From NCBI GenBank assembly GCA_016787545.1, contig JAEUUS010000264.1:1-48724 (forward strand): DNA of 48,724 nt. The letters run 5' to 3'. Shown here in pieces: positions 34,759 through 42,330 of the stretch. Below the pieces are notes generated by a model. It did no database searches and was not told the DNA's origin. It was given only the letters and a program-made list of their open reading frames with translations. Positions within the stretch are counted from its first letter, which is position 1, and each line of letters opens with the position of its first letter. This DNA comes from Saprospiraceae bacterium (lineage in GTDB: Bacteria > Bacteroidota > Bacteroidia > Chitinophagales > Saprospiraceae). The position numbers and the translations under genes are program-made.

Positions 34759-35847
34759 ATGCTTCAGAATTGGCTTAAACCACTTTCTGCCGCTTTTTGC
34801 AAACACGCGGTAGACCTCCATCCTGATTGGGCATTTGGGAAAAACCTCATGCTGAATCGCACGGAAATTCCAAATTTGAAAAAAGTCCGGGCGGCTATTA
34901 TAGGTGTTGGTGAAAAGGAAGCAAATGCCATCAGGGAACAATTGTACAGCTGCGCATACCCCTTTCCAAAAGACTCCATTGCCGATCTGGGTAATCTGCG
35001 TAAAGCAGAATCCGCCCTGCTTATTCCTGTTTTGTATGAACTTCTAAGTGGTAAGGTGCTGCCCATCATTATTGCAGGAAAAAATGAACTTGCCACGTCG
35101 CAGTTTATGGCCTATCAGGAAGCCAAAGCACTGGTCAATATGGCCGTTATTGATGAGCAATTTGCCCCCAACGGGATGTATGCTCCTATCCTGAATCCGC
35201 GACATTCTCAACTTTTCCATTTTTCCCAAATAGGTCTTCAGGTACATCAAACGGCCCCTCCGGCCATTGATTACCTGGTGAAAAATCATTTTGACCTGGT
35301 GCGTCTGGGCAAATCACGCGCTAATCTGGAAGAAACAGAACCTGTTCTTAGGGATGCCGACCTACTGGCGTTTCATTTAAACGCCCTCAAACAATGTGAA
35401 GCACCCGCTGTAAACAATCCAACACCATCCGGTTATTTCACCGAAGAAGCCTGCCAACTTTGTCGATATGCGGGAATGAGCGACAAACTAACCTCTTTTG
35501 GACTTTATGGCTATCTTGCAGATGCTGATCCAAACCATCTTACTGCACAATCTGCCGCTCAAATGATCTGGTATTTGTTGGAGGGCTTGTTTAACCGAAA
35601 GGGCGATTATCCGGTTTCCACATCCGGATTAACGGAATATGTAGTAGAATTCCGAAAACTGAATTATCAGATTACCTTCTGGAAAAGCATCAAAAGTGGT
35701 CGTTGGTGGATGCAGGTGCCTGTGGCTACCACGCGCAAACATGAGCGCCACCGTTTAATACCCTGCTCTTACCAGGATTATCAATCAGCCTGCCGGGAGG
35801 AATTACCTGAACGACTCATGCAAGCTTTGGAAAGAAGATATGCATGA
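34759..35847 (+). CDS. Arginase/formimidoylglutamase-fold protein with lost metal ligands
   Basis: 362 residues. The overall order of segments suggests the arginase fold, but each metal motif is changed: the GGDHS position reads AGKNE (IIIAGKNELATSQ), the DAHxD position reads IDEQFA (NMAVIDEQFAP), and the SxDxD..DP position reads AFHLNALKQCEAPA. A manganese-dependent hydrolase activity is therefore unlikely. GYFTEEACQLCRYAGMSDKLTSFGLYGYLAD matches the later helix-strand layout of the family. I start at ATG 34759 because the frame upstream crosses the terminator. Its stop overlaps the next frame's ATG (ATGA at 35844). Family assignment by fold pattern, so moderate. Confidence 0.6.
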   Translation: MLQNWLKPLSAAFCKHAVDLHPDWAFGKNLMLNRTEIPNLKKVRAAIIGVGEKEANAIREQLYSCAYPFPKDSIADLGNLRKAESALLIPVLYELLSGKVLPIIIAGKNELATSQFMAYQEAKALVNMAVIDEQFAPNGMYAPILNPRHSQLFHFSQIGLQVHQTAPPAIDYLVKNHFDLVRLGKSRANLEETEPVLRDADLLAFHLNALKQCEAPAVNNPTPSGYFTEEACQLCRYAGMSDKLTSFGLYGYLADADPNHLTAQSAAQMIWYLLEGLFNRKGDYPVSTSGLTEYVVEFRKLNYQITFWKSIKSGRWWMQVPVATTRKHERHRLIPCSYQDYQSACREELPERLMQALERRYA

Positions 35848-35900
35848 TGAACGGACTCCACGTATCTTCGTCCTGTCATCCTACATGCCTTCAACCTAAT

Positions 35901-36422
35901 ATGCGCTCCCAACTTCTCGCTGCACTTTTAGTCATTTTATTTGGCTTGCTCGTATGGCTTTACGTACGTGAATTTCAGTATTTGTCCAATACCATAGCAG
36001 TAAAAAGCTTAGTTACAGGATCCGTTTCTGTTGCGGCAATAGTCATTGGAGCCGGATTGTGGAAATGGCGCGATCGCTTCCTTCCCTTAGATCGGCATTT
36101 GCCTGAAGTACTGCTCATTGTGACGTTCAGCCTATTGTTTGCCCCTTTATTTGGCAGTCTAATAAACCGTGGATTCGGAAACAACACACACCGATCATTT
36201 GAGTTTGTGGCTGAAACTGCCTTTTTTGCTTCCGGATATGGCATATTAAAAGGGGAAAAGATCAAGCCAACAGGATGGAAACTACAAGTCAGGGATGCAG
36301 GAAAAACACTTCAATTCAAGTATAAAAAGCAGGCTTTTTTCCCACTTAGCCAACCGGGAGATGTTATTTTATTACCCATCAACAAAGGTTTGTTTGGCTT
36401 TGAGGTTGTAGCGTTAAAATAA
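35901..36422 (+). CDS. Small membrane protein of unknown function
   Basis: 173 residues from ATG 35901: helices at about 4-22, 35-52 and 72-90, followed by a soluble C-terminus of about 75 residues ending in a beta-rich stretch (FPLSQPGDVILLPINKGLFGFEVVALK). An alternative ATG at 35844 overlaps the upstream stop (ATGA) and would add 19 polar residues; translational coupling would favour it. No family recognised. Confidence 0.6.
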   Translation: MRSQLLAALLVILFGLLVWLYVREFQYLSNTIAVKSLVTGSVSVAAIVIGAGLWKWRDRFLPLDRHLPEVLLIVTFSLLFAPLFGSLINRGFGNNTHRSFEFVAETAFFASGYGILKGEKIKPTGWKLQVRDAGKTLQFKYKKQAFFPLSQPGDVILLPINKGLFGFEVVALK

Positions 36423-36427
36423 AAGGT

Positions 36428-36503
36428 GCCGACTTTCGACTTACGATTTGCGACTTACGATGTGCGATTTGCGATGTTCGACTTGCGATGCACGACTTGC
36501 GAC
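36428..36503. repeat. Short-word array (CGACTTACGATG / CGATTTGCGATG)
   Basis: Words of 10-12 nt such as CGACTTACGAT, TGCGATTTG and CGACTTGCGATG begin six bases after the previous stop. The same words in the same orientation follow the SH3 gene at 37650-37722, so the gene is flanked by direct copies. Confidence 0.85.
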
Positions 36504-36540
36504 TGGGCGTTTCTCCGTCCTTGGCTAAAACGAGCACGTC

Positions 36541-36640
36541 ACCTTAGTGTCCTTTGTGGCTTAGTGGTAATCCCCAGCCGAACACCAACCAAAACACCCA
36601 AACACTAAAACACCAAAACACTAAAACACTTAATCCTTCA
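36541..36640. repeat. Dispersed intergenic element (CCCAGCCGAACACCAAC core)
   Basis: ACCTTAGTGTCCTTTGTGGC, then the core CCCCAGCCGAACACCAAC at 36572-36589, then AAACACTAAAACACC words. It aligns with 29050-29115, with about 17 of 18 core bases identical. It lies 23 bases before the SH3 gene. Confidence 0.75.
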
Positions 36641-36662
36641 TCCACTCATTTTTTTATTCACA

Positions 36663-37649
36663 ATGAAACCGATTTTCATCCTATTCTCCGCCTTTTCCTT
36701 TTTCACGGTATCAGCACAAAATGCTGCATTTTTTCAGGAAGAATTAGTTGTTACAGCCAACTCTCTGAATCTCCGTGAATCACCAGACGCCAATGCCAAA
36801 AAAATTATCAGCTTACCTCAAGGGTCCTTGCTTCAATTTCTGGAAGCCTGGAATAACGGGCAGTACACCCAAGTGGATACTACCGACGAGAACTCGCCAA
36901 TTGGGCGATGGTTAAAAGTTCGAACTAAAAACCACACGGGCTGGGTATTTGATGTTTACGTAAGCGGTACCACGGAATTGTACTATGAACAAACGCCTCA
37001 ATTCACCATGCGATCTGTTTCCCCTTTGTTCTGGTATGGTGTCTATGCCCGCGATTCCTTTTCTGACGAACTCAGAAAAGTACAGGTAAGATTAGCAGAA
37101 GAACCCAACGAGTTTTTTGGCGGCAACATTAAGGTGTTAAAAACCAACCAAAAAGAGACCAGTAAATTTCTGGTCGCCAGCCATATACCTCTGAAAACCG
37201 GATATTGTGGTCCTTTGGGTGTTTTTGACCCCAACCAAATGTTTTTTTCCAAAGCATTGGGCCCTGGCAGCCAGCTATCCATTTATCCGGGTAATGACAT
37301 GAACGACACCCTGGTTAAACCTACCTATGGATTAGCAGCCACCGGCTGTGCAAGGTTTGAAGATAATTTCGTCCGAATTTTTGATTATCAGCTCACGTTG
37401 CTGGATTACATGTCAGAACCTATGGCTACTCAGGATCTGACCCAATGGGTAAAAACCGAGTTTCCCGAAACGAACCCTTCCGTTGATCTGCTTTGGTTTG
37501 GTGATTTGGATCATGACAACAAGCCAGACGCAATCATTCAGGATTGTCCGTACGAGGTGGGCTGCAGGGCTTCGCTTTTTTTATCGTCCAAAGCCAAAAA
37601 CGGAGAGTTTTTGAGGAAAGTATGTGAGTATTATTGGCCGGAAGGGTAG
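36663..37649 (+). CDS. Secreted SH3-like (SH3b) domain protein
   Basis: 328 residues with a signal peptide (MKPIFILFSAFSFFTVSAQ). Residues 30-100 form a bacterial SH3 domain (VVTANSLNLRESPDANAKKIISLPQGSLLQFLEAW... GRWLKVRTKNHTGWVFDVYVSG), normally a cell-wall or ligand-binding module. The remainder has no clear family, but a late LWFGDLDHDNKPDAIIQDC resembles an FG-GAP/VCBS-type calcium loop. Probably periplasmic or surface. Flanked on both sides by copies of the same word array. Confidence 0.75.
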   Translation: MKPIFILFSAFSFFTVSAQNAAFFQEELVVTANSLNLRESPDANAKKIISLPQGSLLQFLEAWNNGQYTQVDTTDENSPIGRWLKVRTKNHTGWVFDVYVSGTTELYYEQTPQFTMRSVSPLFWYGVYARDSFSDELRKVQVRLAEEPNEFFGGNIKVLKTNQKETSKFLVASHIPLKTGYCGPLGVFDPNQMFFSKALGPGSQLSIYPGNDMNDTLVKPTYGLAATGCARFEDNFVRIFDYQLTLLDYMSEPMATQDLTQWVKTEFPETNPSVDLLWFGDLDHDNKPDAIIQDCPYEVGCRASLFLSSKAKNGEFLRKVCEYYWPEG

Positions 37650-37722
37650 ACGACTTACGATGTTCGACTTGCGATGTACGACTTACGATGTACGACTTGC
37701 GATGTACGACTTGTGATGGACG
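37650..37722. repeat. Short-word array (CGACTTACGATG), second copy
   Basis: Words CGACTTACGATG, TTCGACTTGCGATG and GTACGACTTGCGATG run from the base after the SH3 gene stop (TAG 37647-37649). Same word family and orientation as 36428-36503. Confidence 0.88.
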
Positions 37723-37723
37723 A

Positions 37724-37731
37724 TAAATTTG
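37724..37731 (+). promoter_or_regulatory. Candidate -7 box (TAAATTTG)
   Basis: Exact TAnnTTTG match ahead of the PLP-enzyme gene; a second match, TAGATTTG, lies at 37745-37752. With the first, transcription would start near 37736 and give a leader of about 120 bases. Confidence 0.4.
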
Positions 37732-37735
37732 CATA

Positions 37736-37854
37736 ATTAGAACATAGATTTGACCTTTACGATGAAAATATTTCGGGATAGGCTCTACTTACAACCTCAA
37801 AGCGCGAGGTTGTATTGTCTAAAGTCCTATGTTTGAAATCCAAAGCCTATTCGT
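37736..37854 (+). promoter_or_regulatory. Possible structured 5' leader of the Cys/Met enzyme
   Basis: AACATAG (37741-37747) pairs with CTATGTT (37827-37833) to close a domain that contains a 9-bp hairpin TACAACCTC/GAGGTTGTA (37790-37798 with 37806-37814). The element ends just before the ATG at 37855. I do not see a match to the core of a known SAM-I, cobalamin or other riboswitch class, so any ligand is a guess. Confidence 0.25.
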
Positions 37855-39042
37855 ATGAAATTCGATTCATTGACTGTCAAAGAACGCCCTGAAAACAGAA
37901 CCACTGCGCCGCATGTATTGCCTTTATACGCTACTTCTTCCTTTGATTTTGAAAACATTGATCAGGGCATCGAGATTTTCAAAAACATCGAAAGTGGCCA
38001 TGTCTACAGTCGATACGCCAATCCAACTGTAGATACGGTTGCAGCAAAAATTGCTGATTTGGAAGCTTATGGGTTGGGGATTCAGGCATCAGCCGTAATG
38101 ACTTCCAGTGGCATGTCGGCCATTTCAACACTGATGTTGGGGGTATTAAAAAGCGGCGACAAGGTGTTAAGTCAGGCAAATCTATATGGCGGCACTACAG
38201 AATTGCTGAAGAGTATTCTTAGTCCACTTGGCATTGAACCTGTTTTTACGGATTTAAAAAACCTGGAACAGGTGGAAGGATTGCTCCGAAATGATCCTGC
38301 GATTCGGATGTTATATTGTGAAACTCCGGCCAATCCTACCCTGGCCTGTGTGGATATTGCAGCATTATCAGCTTTGGCCCGCCAGTACGGAGCCATAAGT
38401 GCTATAGATAACACCTTTGCTACCCCACTGCTGCAGCAACCCTTTGCATTAGGTGTAGATTATGTGATACATTCTACCACCAAATATTTGAACGGACACG
38501 GCAATTCCATTGCAGGGGTAGTGGTAGGAAGAGACCCTGAAGCTATGCGGAAAGGCGTATGGAAGGCCATGAAACTGGTGGGTACCAATTGCTCTCCATT
38601 TGAAGCATGGTTGACCAATAACGGCATTAAAACGCTGGCACTGCGCATGGAAAGACACTGTTTTAATGCCCAGAAACTCGCAGAATATCTGGAATCGCAT
38701 CCGGCAGTAGCCAGGGTCAATTATCCTGGCCTGCCCTCACATCCCGACCATGCGTTGGCAAGTCGGCAAATGAAAGGAGGATTCGGAGGGATGTTGAGTT
38801 TCGAACTTAAGGGTGGATTAGAAGCTGGTTTAACGTGCATGAACCGAATTCGTTTTTGCTCTCTGGCGCCTACCCTTGGCGATGTAGATACGCTGATTCT
38901 GCATCCGGCCTCCTCATCGCATTTAGCCATCCCGAAGGATGTTCGGCTTGAAAATGGCATCACGGATGGATTGATCCGAATTTCGGTCGGAATTGAAAAT
39001 ATTGCAGATATTGTGGCTGATTTGACACAAGCTATCGACTGA
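37855..39042 (+). CDS. Cys/Met-metabolism PLP enzyme (cystathionine gamma-synthase/lyase family)
   Basis: 395 residues of the trans-sulfuration family (MetB/MetC/MGL). The PLP Lys210 is in HSTTKYLNGHGN, Asp185 in AIDNTFATP, and YSRYANPT carries the conserved Tyr/Arg. SSGMSAI positions the phosphate-binding loop. Which reaction (cystathionine gamma-synthase, gamma-lyase, methionine gamma-lyase or O-acyl-homoserine sulfhydrylase) cannot be decided from these motifs. No other methionine gene is in the window. Confidence 0.9.
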   Translation: MKFDSLTVKERPENRTTAPHVLPLYATSSFDFENIDQGIEIFKNIESGHVYSRYANPTVDTVAAKIADLEAYGLGIQASAVMTSSGMSAISTLMLGVLKSGDKVLSQANLYGGTTELLKSILSPLGIEPVFTDLKNLEQVEGLLRNDPAIRMLYCETPANPTLACVDIAALSALARQYGAISAIDNTFATPLLQQPFALGVDYVIHSTTKYLNGHGNSIAGVVVGRDPEAMRKGVWKAMKLVGTNCSPFEAWLTNNGIKTLALRMERHCFNAQKLAEYLESHPAVARVNYPGLPSHPDHALASRQMKGGFGGMLSFELKGGLEAGLTCMNRIRFCSLAPTLGDVDTLILHPASSSHLAIPKDVRLENGITDGLIRISVGIENIADIVADLTQAID

Positions 39043-39130
39043 TAGCATTATTTTCGCTGATTCCAATACGGTTTGGGCAAAATTTGATTTTATGTCCAGC
39101 CAGAACGTACCATCATCAACTTTGCCAACT

Positions 39131-39892
39131 ATGAAGCACAACTTTTCCCTTTTTGCAACCATTTTTGGATTCCTAACCCTCTCCATCAGTAATGTTCTGG
39201 CTCAGCAACCGGGCTCGGAAGAATCGGGTAAAAACCCTTCGGTGAGTTATCAACCACCTGCTGAAGTGCTGATAAAACTGGAGACCTACGGTTGTAAAGG
39301 ATATTGCCCGGTTTATAAACTTACCTTCAATGTAGATGGAACGATGAATTATTCCGGATATCGTCATGTAGAAGAAGTAGGCGAGAAATACGCAAAACTG
39401 ACGGCAGATGAGTTTTCCAAACTAAAAAATGCGGTGCGCAGGGCTAATCTTTGGGAGCTGTCTGAAGAACTTCCGGTAACGGTTGCCGATGCTCCGTACC
39501 ATGCTTTTACTGTGTATGAGAAAGATAAAAAACGCAAAGTAAAAGGAGCAGGCCCGCTACCCAAAGACCTGGAGCACTTGAATCAGCTCATGAAAGATAT
39601 AGCTGAAAACCACGGGATGATGGTTAAAAAAGGGGTAGATCCTAACGACCCTTCCAATATGAAAGGGGAAGTATTAGTCCAATTCAGGCAAGACATCAAC
39701 GCCGGCAATTTTTGCATGCAATTCATGGAAATGAAAACCCGTCCATTACGTCGTGTCTCTGAAGACAATATCTGGATTCTTGGATTTAACCCATCCGAAC
39801 TTACAGAGGCTCAATTCATAGACATCTTAAAAGGTATGGATGGCGTGATCAATGCTCAGTCTAACAAAAAACTCCAGCAGCGGAACAACTAA
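39131..39892 (+). CDS. Secreted DUF6438-like protein
   Basis: 253 residues with a signal peptide (MKHNFSLFATIFGFLTLSISNVLAQ). The segment VLIKLETYGCKGYCPVYKLTFNVDGTMNYSGYRHVEE follows the DUF6438 pattern (Cys-x(2-3)-Cys with YKLxxxxDGxxxYxG). The remainder is unassigned. I start at ATG 39131; the frame opens at 39092 but adds 13 polar residues before the signal peptide. Followed by gtrA after nine bases, so perhaps co-transcribed. Confidence 0.75.
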   Translation: MKHNFSLFATIFGFLTLSISNVLAQQPGSEESGKNPSVSYQPPAEVLIKLETYGCKGYCPVYKLTFNVDGTMNYSGYRHVEEVGEKYAKLTADEFSKLKNAVRRANLWELSEELPVTVADAPYHAFTVYEKDKKRKVKGAGPLPKDLEHLNQLMKDIAENHGMMVKKGVDPNDPSNMKGEVLVQFRQDINAGNFCMQFMEMKTRPLRRVSEDNIWILGFNPSELTEAQFIDILKGMDGVINAQSNKKLQQRNN

Positions 39893-39901
39893 TGTCGGTA
39901 C

Positions 39902-40282
39902 ATGCAAGAATTGTTTTTTAAATTCCTGAAGTTTGGCGTGGTAGGCGCTTCAGGGGTTTTAGTGGATTTTGGCGTAACCTGGCTGTTAAAAGAACAGGCA
40001 AAACTCAATAAATATATGGCCAACAGTGCAGGATTTGCCTGTGCTGTAATCAGTAACTACATACTGAACCGCATCTGGACTTTCCACAGTGCAGACCCAA
40101 ATGTAGGCATTCAATTTGCAAAATTCACCGTAGTGGCCCTCATCGGCCTCGGGATGAACAACGGCATCATCTATTTCCTCAACGAAAAACGTGGCGTTCG
40201 ATTCTATTTTTCCAAGCTTATCGCCACCGGAGTAGTGATGCTCTGGAATTTCGGGGCAAATTTGATGTTTACGTTTGTTTAG
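39902..40282 (+). CDS. gtrA: GtrA-family flippase-like membrane protein
   Basis: 126 residues with four predicted helices and the GtrA pattern, FLKFGVVGASGVLVDFGVTWLL at the start, NYILNRIWTFHS in the middle, and a closing NFGANLMFTFV. Members translocate or assist translocation of lipid-linked sugars at the cytoplasmic membrane. No glycosyltransferase partner is nearby. The stop codon lies inside the following word array. Confidence 0.88.
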   Translation: MQELFFKFLKFGVVGASGVLVDFGVTWLLKEQAKLNKYMANSAGFACAVISNYILNRIWTFHSADPNVGIQFAKFTVVALIGLGMNNGIIYFLNEKRGVRFYFSKLIATGVVMLWNFGANLMFTFV

Positions 40283-40460
40283 TGTTTGAGTGTTTGAGTT
40301 GGGGAGTGTTTGAGTTGGCATTGGGCTGGGTATTCGTAATGGCTTACAGCCCTGGAGAAAAGGGCGTGTGGGAAGTTAACCTATCTTGTCGTTTACCACC
40401 TATCACTCCCATGCCGAACGCCAACTTAAACACTTACACACTCAGTAACTCCCACACTCA
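40280..40460. repeat. Inverted word arrays with GTTGGCATTGGGCTGGG core
   Basis: GTGTTTGAGTGTTTGAG words begin at the gtrA stop (TAG 40280-40282). AGTTGGCATTGGGCTGGG (40313-40330) faces CCGAACGCCAACTT (40414-40427), and AAACACTTACACACTCA words run into the stop codon of the opposite-strand M28 peptidase (40458-40460). It is the same dispersed family as at 12503, 28926 and 36571. The whole 175-bp gap is made of it. Confidence 0.8.
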
Positions 40461-42197
40461 ATTCGCAAACACCATTTGCCTGGCGTCTACCGCTTTCCCG
40501 CCTATTTGAAGTACATAGGAAAAGGTGCCGCGTACTCCGTATCCGTGCGTGTACAATACTTCATTGAGACCTTGCTTCAGTGAAACTTGAATTTCCTGTA
40601 TCAGTTTACCCTGCAAATCAAAGATTTGAATGGATGCTTTTGGGTTAACCGCAGGTAGCTCATTCACCCAAAATGAAATCCAGGTAGCCTCATCGAAAGG
40701 ATTTGGCCTGTTTTGGAACAACTTGTAATTGCTCGCATCAGCTTGATCTTCAGGCGTTTCAGTATCGGAAGTTTGAACGAGTTTTTCTGCTGAAAACAGG
40801 CTCTCCACTCCCCAGGCATCCACGCCTGCTACACTGACATAAACCGGGCCGGTAGGATTGCAGGTGAGTTCCGTTTGCAAACCCGGACTAATGGTATACA
40901 CTGTATCCCAATCGTTGGTCAGACTGCGCAATGCTACCCGAATGGTATGGGTATCAATCGGACTGTTCCAAAACAAGTTAAGCTGGCTGCCGGTACGTGT
41001 AGCCGAAAAAGTTGGTGGAAGTGCCACATTGCGGGCTGCCATAGCCAAAGCATGGCTGTTAATGAGCGCGTTCCGACTCAAATATTGAAAATCTACAAAA
41101 AACGAATCCACCGCACCATCGTTGTTGGTGTCTGCACCCAAAATATCCTCAGAGGTATGTTGCCGGTCTGAATATCCTGGACCGTTGCTCGCATCGCCAT
41201 GCTCGTTCGCGGAAGTAAACCGCATGGCCGGATACCCTTTTTCTCTAAACGGAATATGATCGCCGCCACGGCCGGTCCGATCCTCCGGGCTCATAATGCG
41301 TACATTCATTGGCACTTCTGCCAAAGGAAGCATGTTTTCCTGATATTCCAGTTTAATGAAACGGGCTAACTGCTTGTGTTTGGAGTTAAATCCACCAGCA
41401 GAAAACAAACGAACACTGGTAGAGTCAACATGGTCCAATCCAGGGCATGAAGGTGGTGAGGAAGTCTGCCCACATAACACGCCGCCAATCACATCGTTAT
41501 TCAAAACCGCCCGCAACGGGATATTTTTCTGCATAGCATAAGTGGCAAAAGCATCTGCCCCCAACAATCCTTGTTCCTCCGCCGTGGTAATTAAAAACAC
41601 TATCGTATTAGGGAATTGATATTTTGAAAGAATCCGGGCAGATTCCAACACCAGTGCAGTCCCGGTAGCATTGTCTTCCACACCTTCAGCCAGACAAGTA
41701 ACATCACACAGTATATCGCAGCGGCTATCCATGTGGCCTTCAACGAGCACTACACCGCTACCTGGCACACTGCCGGGCAATACAGCAAAAATATTCCGGT
41801 GCTGTCCTACCCCACAGATATCCAGGTCAAACTGAAGATACGATGGAATCAACCTCCCGTCATTGGCAGCGCTGATCTCAGCAAATTTTTGGTAAGCCCA
41901 ACGCCTCGCAGCCCCAAACCCTTCAGTGGCTGAAACGGTGTCGCTACCTGAATTTCGGGTTTTAAAGGAGGCCAGTTTCAGGATATAGGCTTTCAATGAA
42001 TCCGGTGAAATGGCGGCCTGCAAATCTGCTGCAATCACCTCAGGCCATACAGGTGTGGGCGTGGCAGGCAGGTAATCTGACCCAGAATAGCTGCCCAGCA
42101 CTACTTGCTCCGCAACAGAAGAAGTGGAGAGCATATTGGTTTGTGCAACAAGCCATTGTACACTGATAAGAAGAAAAGACAGTAAAAGATATTTCAT
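40458..42197 (-). CDS. Secreted M28 aminopeptidase with type A sorting domain
   Basis: 579 residues with a signal peptide (MKYLLLSFLLISVQWLVAQ). The M28 peptidase domain covers about 120-390: EGHMDSR (His and Asp ligands), GVEDNATG (bridging Asp), ITTAEEQGLLG (catalytic and metal Glu), and GGDHIPFREKGYPA (His). A short FN3-like stretch follows, and the C-terminal 80 residues (KLFQNRPNPFDEATWISFWV... GKLIQEIQVSLKQGLNEVLYTHGYGVRGTFSYVLQIGGKAVDARQMVFAN) form a type A sorting domain of the type IX secretion system. Divergent from the M43 peptidase across a 133-bp gap. Confidence 0.93.
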   Translation of the reverse strand: MKYLLLSFLLISVQWLVAQTNMLSTSSVAEQVVLGSYSGSDYLPATPTPVWPEVIAADLQAAISPDSLKAYILKLASFKTRNSGSDTVSATEGFGAARRWAYQKFAEISAANDGRLIPSYLQFDLDICGVGQHRNIFAVLPGSVPGSGVVLVEGHMDSRCDILCDVTCLAEGVEDNATGTALVLESARILSKYQFPNTIVFLITTAEEQGLLGADAFATYAMQKNIPLRAVLNNDVIGGVLCGQTSSPPSCPGLDHVDSTSVRLFSAGGFNSKHKQLARFIKLEYQENMLPLAEVPMNVRIMSPEDRTGRGGDHIPFREKGYPAMRFTSANEHGDASNGPGYSDRQHTSEDILGADTNNDGAVDSFFVDFQYLSRNALINSHALAMAARNVALPPTFSATRTGSQLNLFWNSPIDTHTIRVALRSLTNDWDTVYTISPGLQTELTCNPTGPVYVSVAGVDAWGVESLFSAEKLVQTSDTETPEDQADASNYKLFQNRPNPFDEATWISFWVNELPAVNPKASIQIFDLQGKLIQEIQVSLKQGLNEVLYTHGYGVRGTFSYVLQIGGKAVDARQMVFAN

Positions 42198-42254
42198 GTG
42201 CAGATATTGTTTGAGACAACCTGTTCACTGGTTGAAACCATTGATTCGTTCTGA

Positions 42255-42262
42255 CAAATTTA
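42255..42262 (-). promoter_or_regulatory. Candidate -7 box of the M28 peptidase gene
   Basis: On the minus strand reads TAAATTTG, an exact TAnnTTTG match, 57 bases before the ATG at 42197. No -33 element at the usual spacing. Confidence 0.4.
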
Positions 42263-42330
42263 GGCATTCACTCATTCTTTTTGAATTATATGCAGAACAG
42301 CTGTTAATTTTCCGGAATAAATGCACCAGA

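Noticed and set aside
37741..37833. Known SAM riboswitch in the Cys/Met leader
   Set aside because: I looked for SAM-I and SAM-II core phrases and found only partial resemblance (ATTTGACC), not a complete core.
42124..42330. Longer start for the M43 peptidase
   Set aside because: It overlaps the opposite gene's 5' end and lacks a signal peptide, which begins at ATG 42331.
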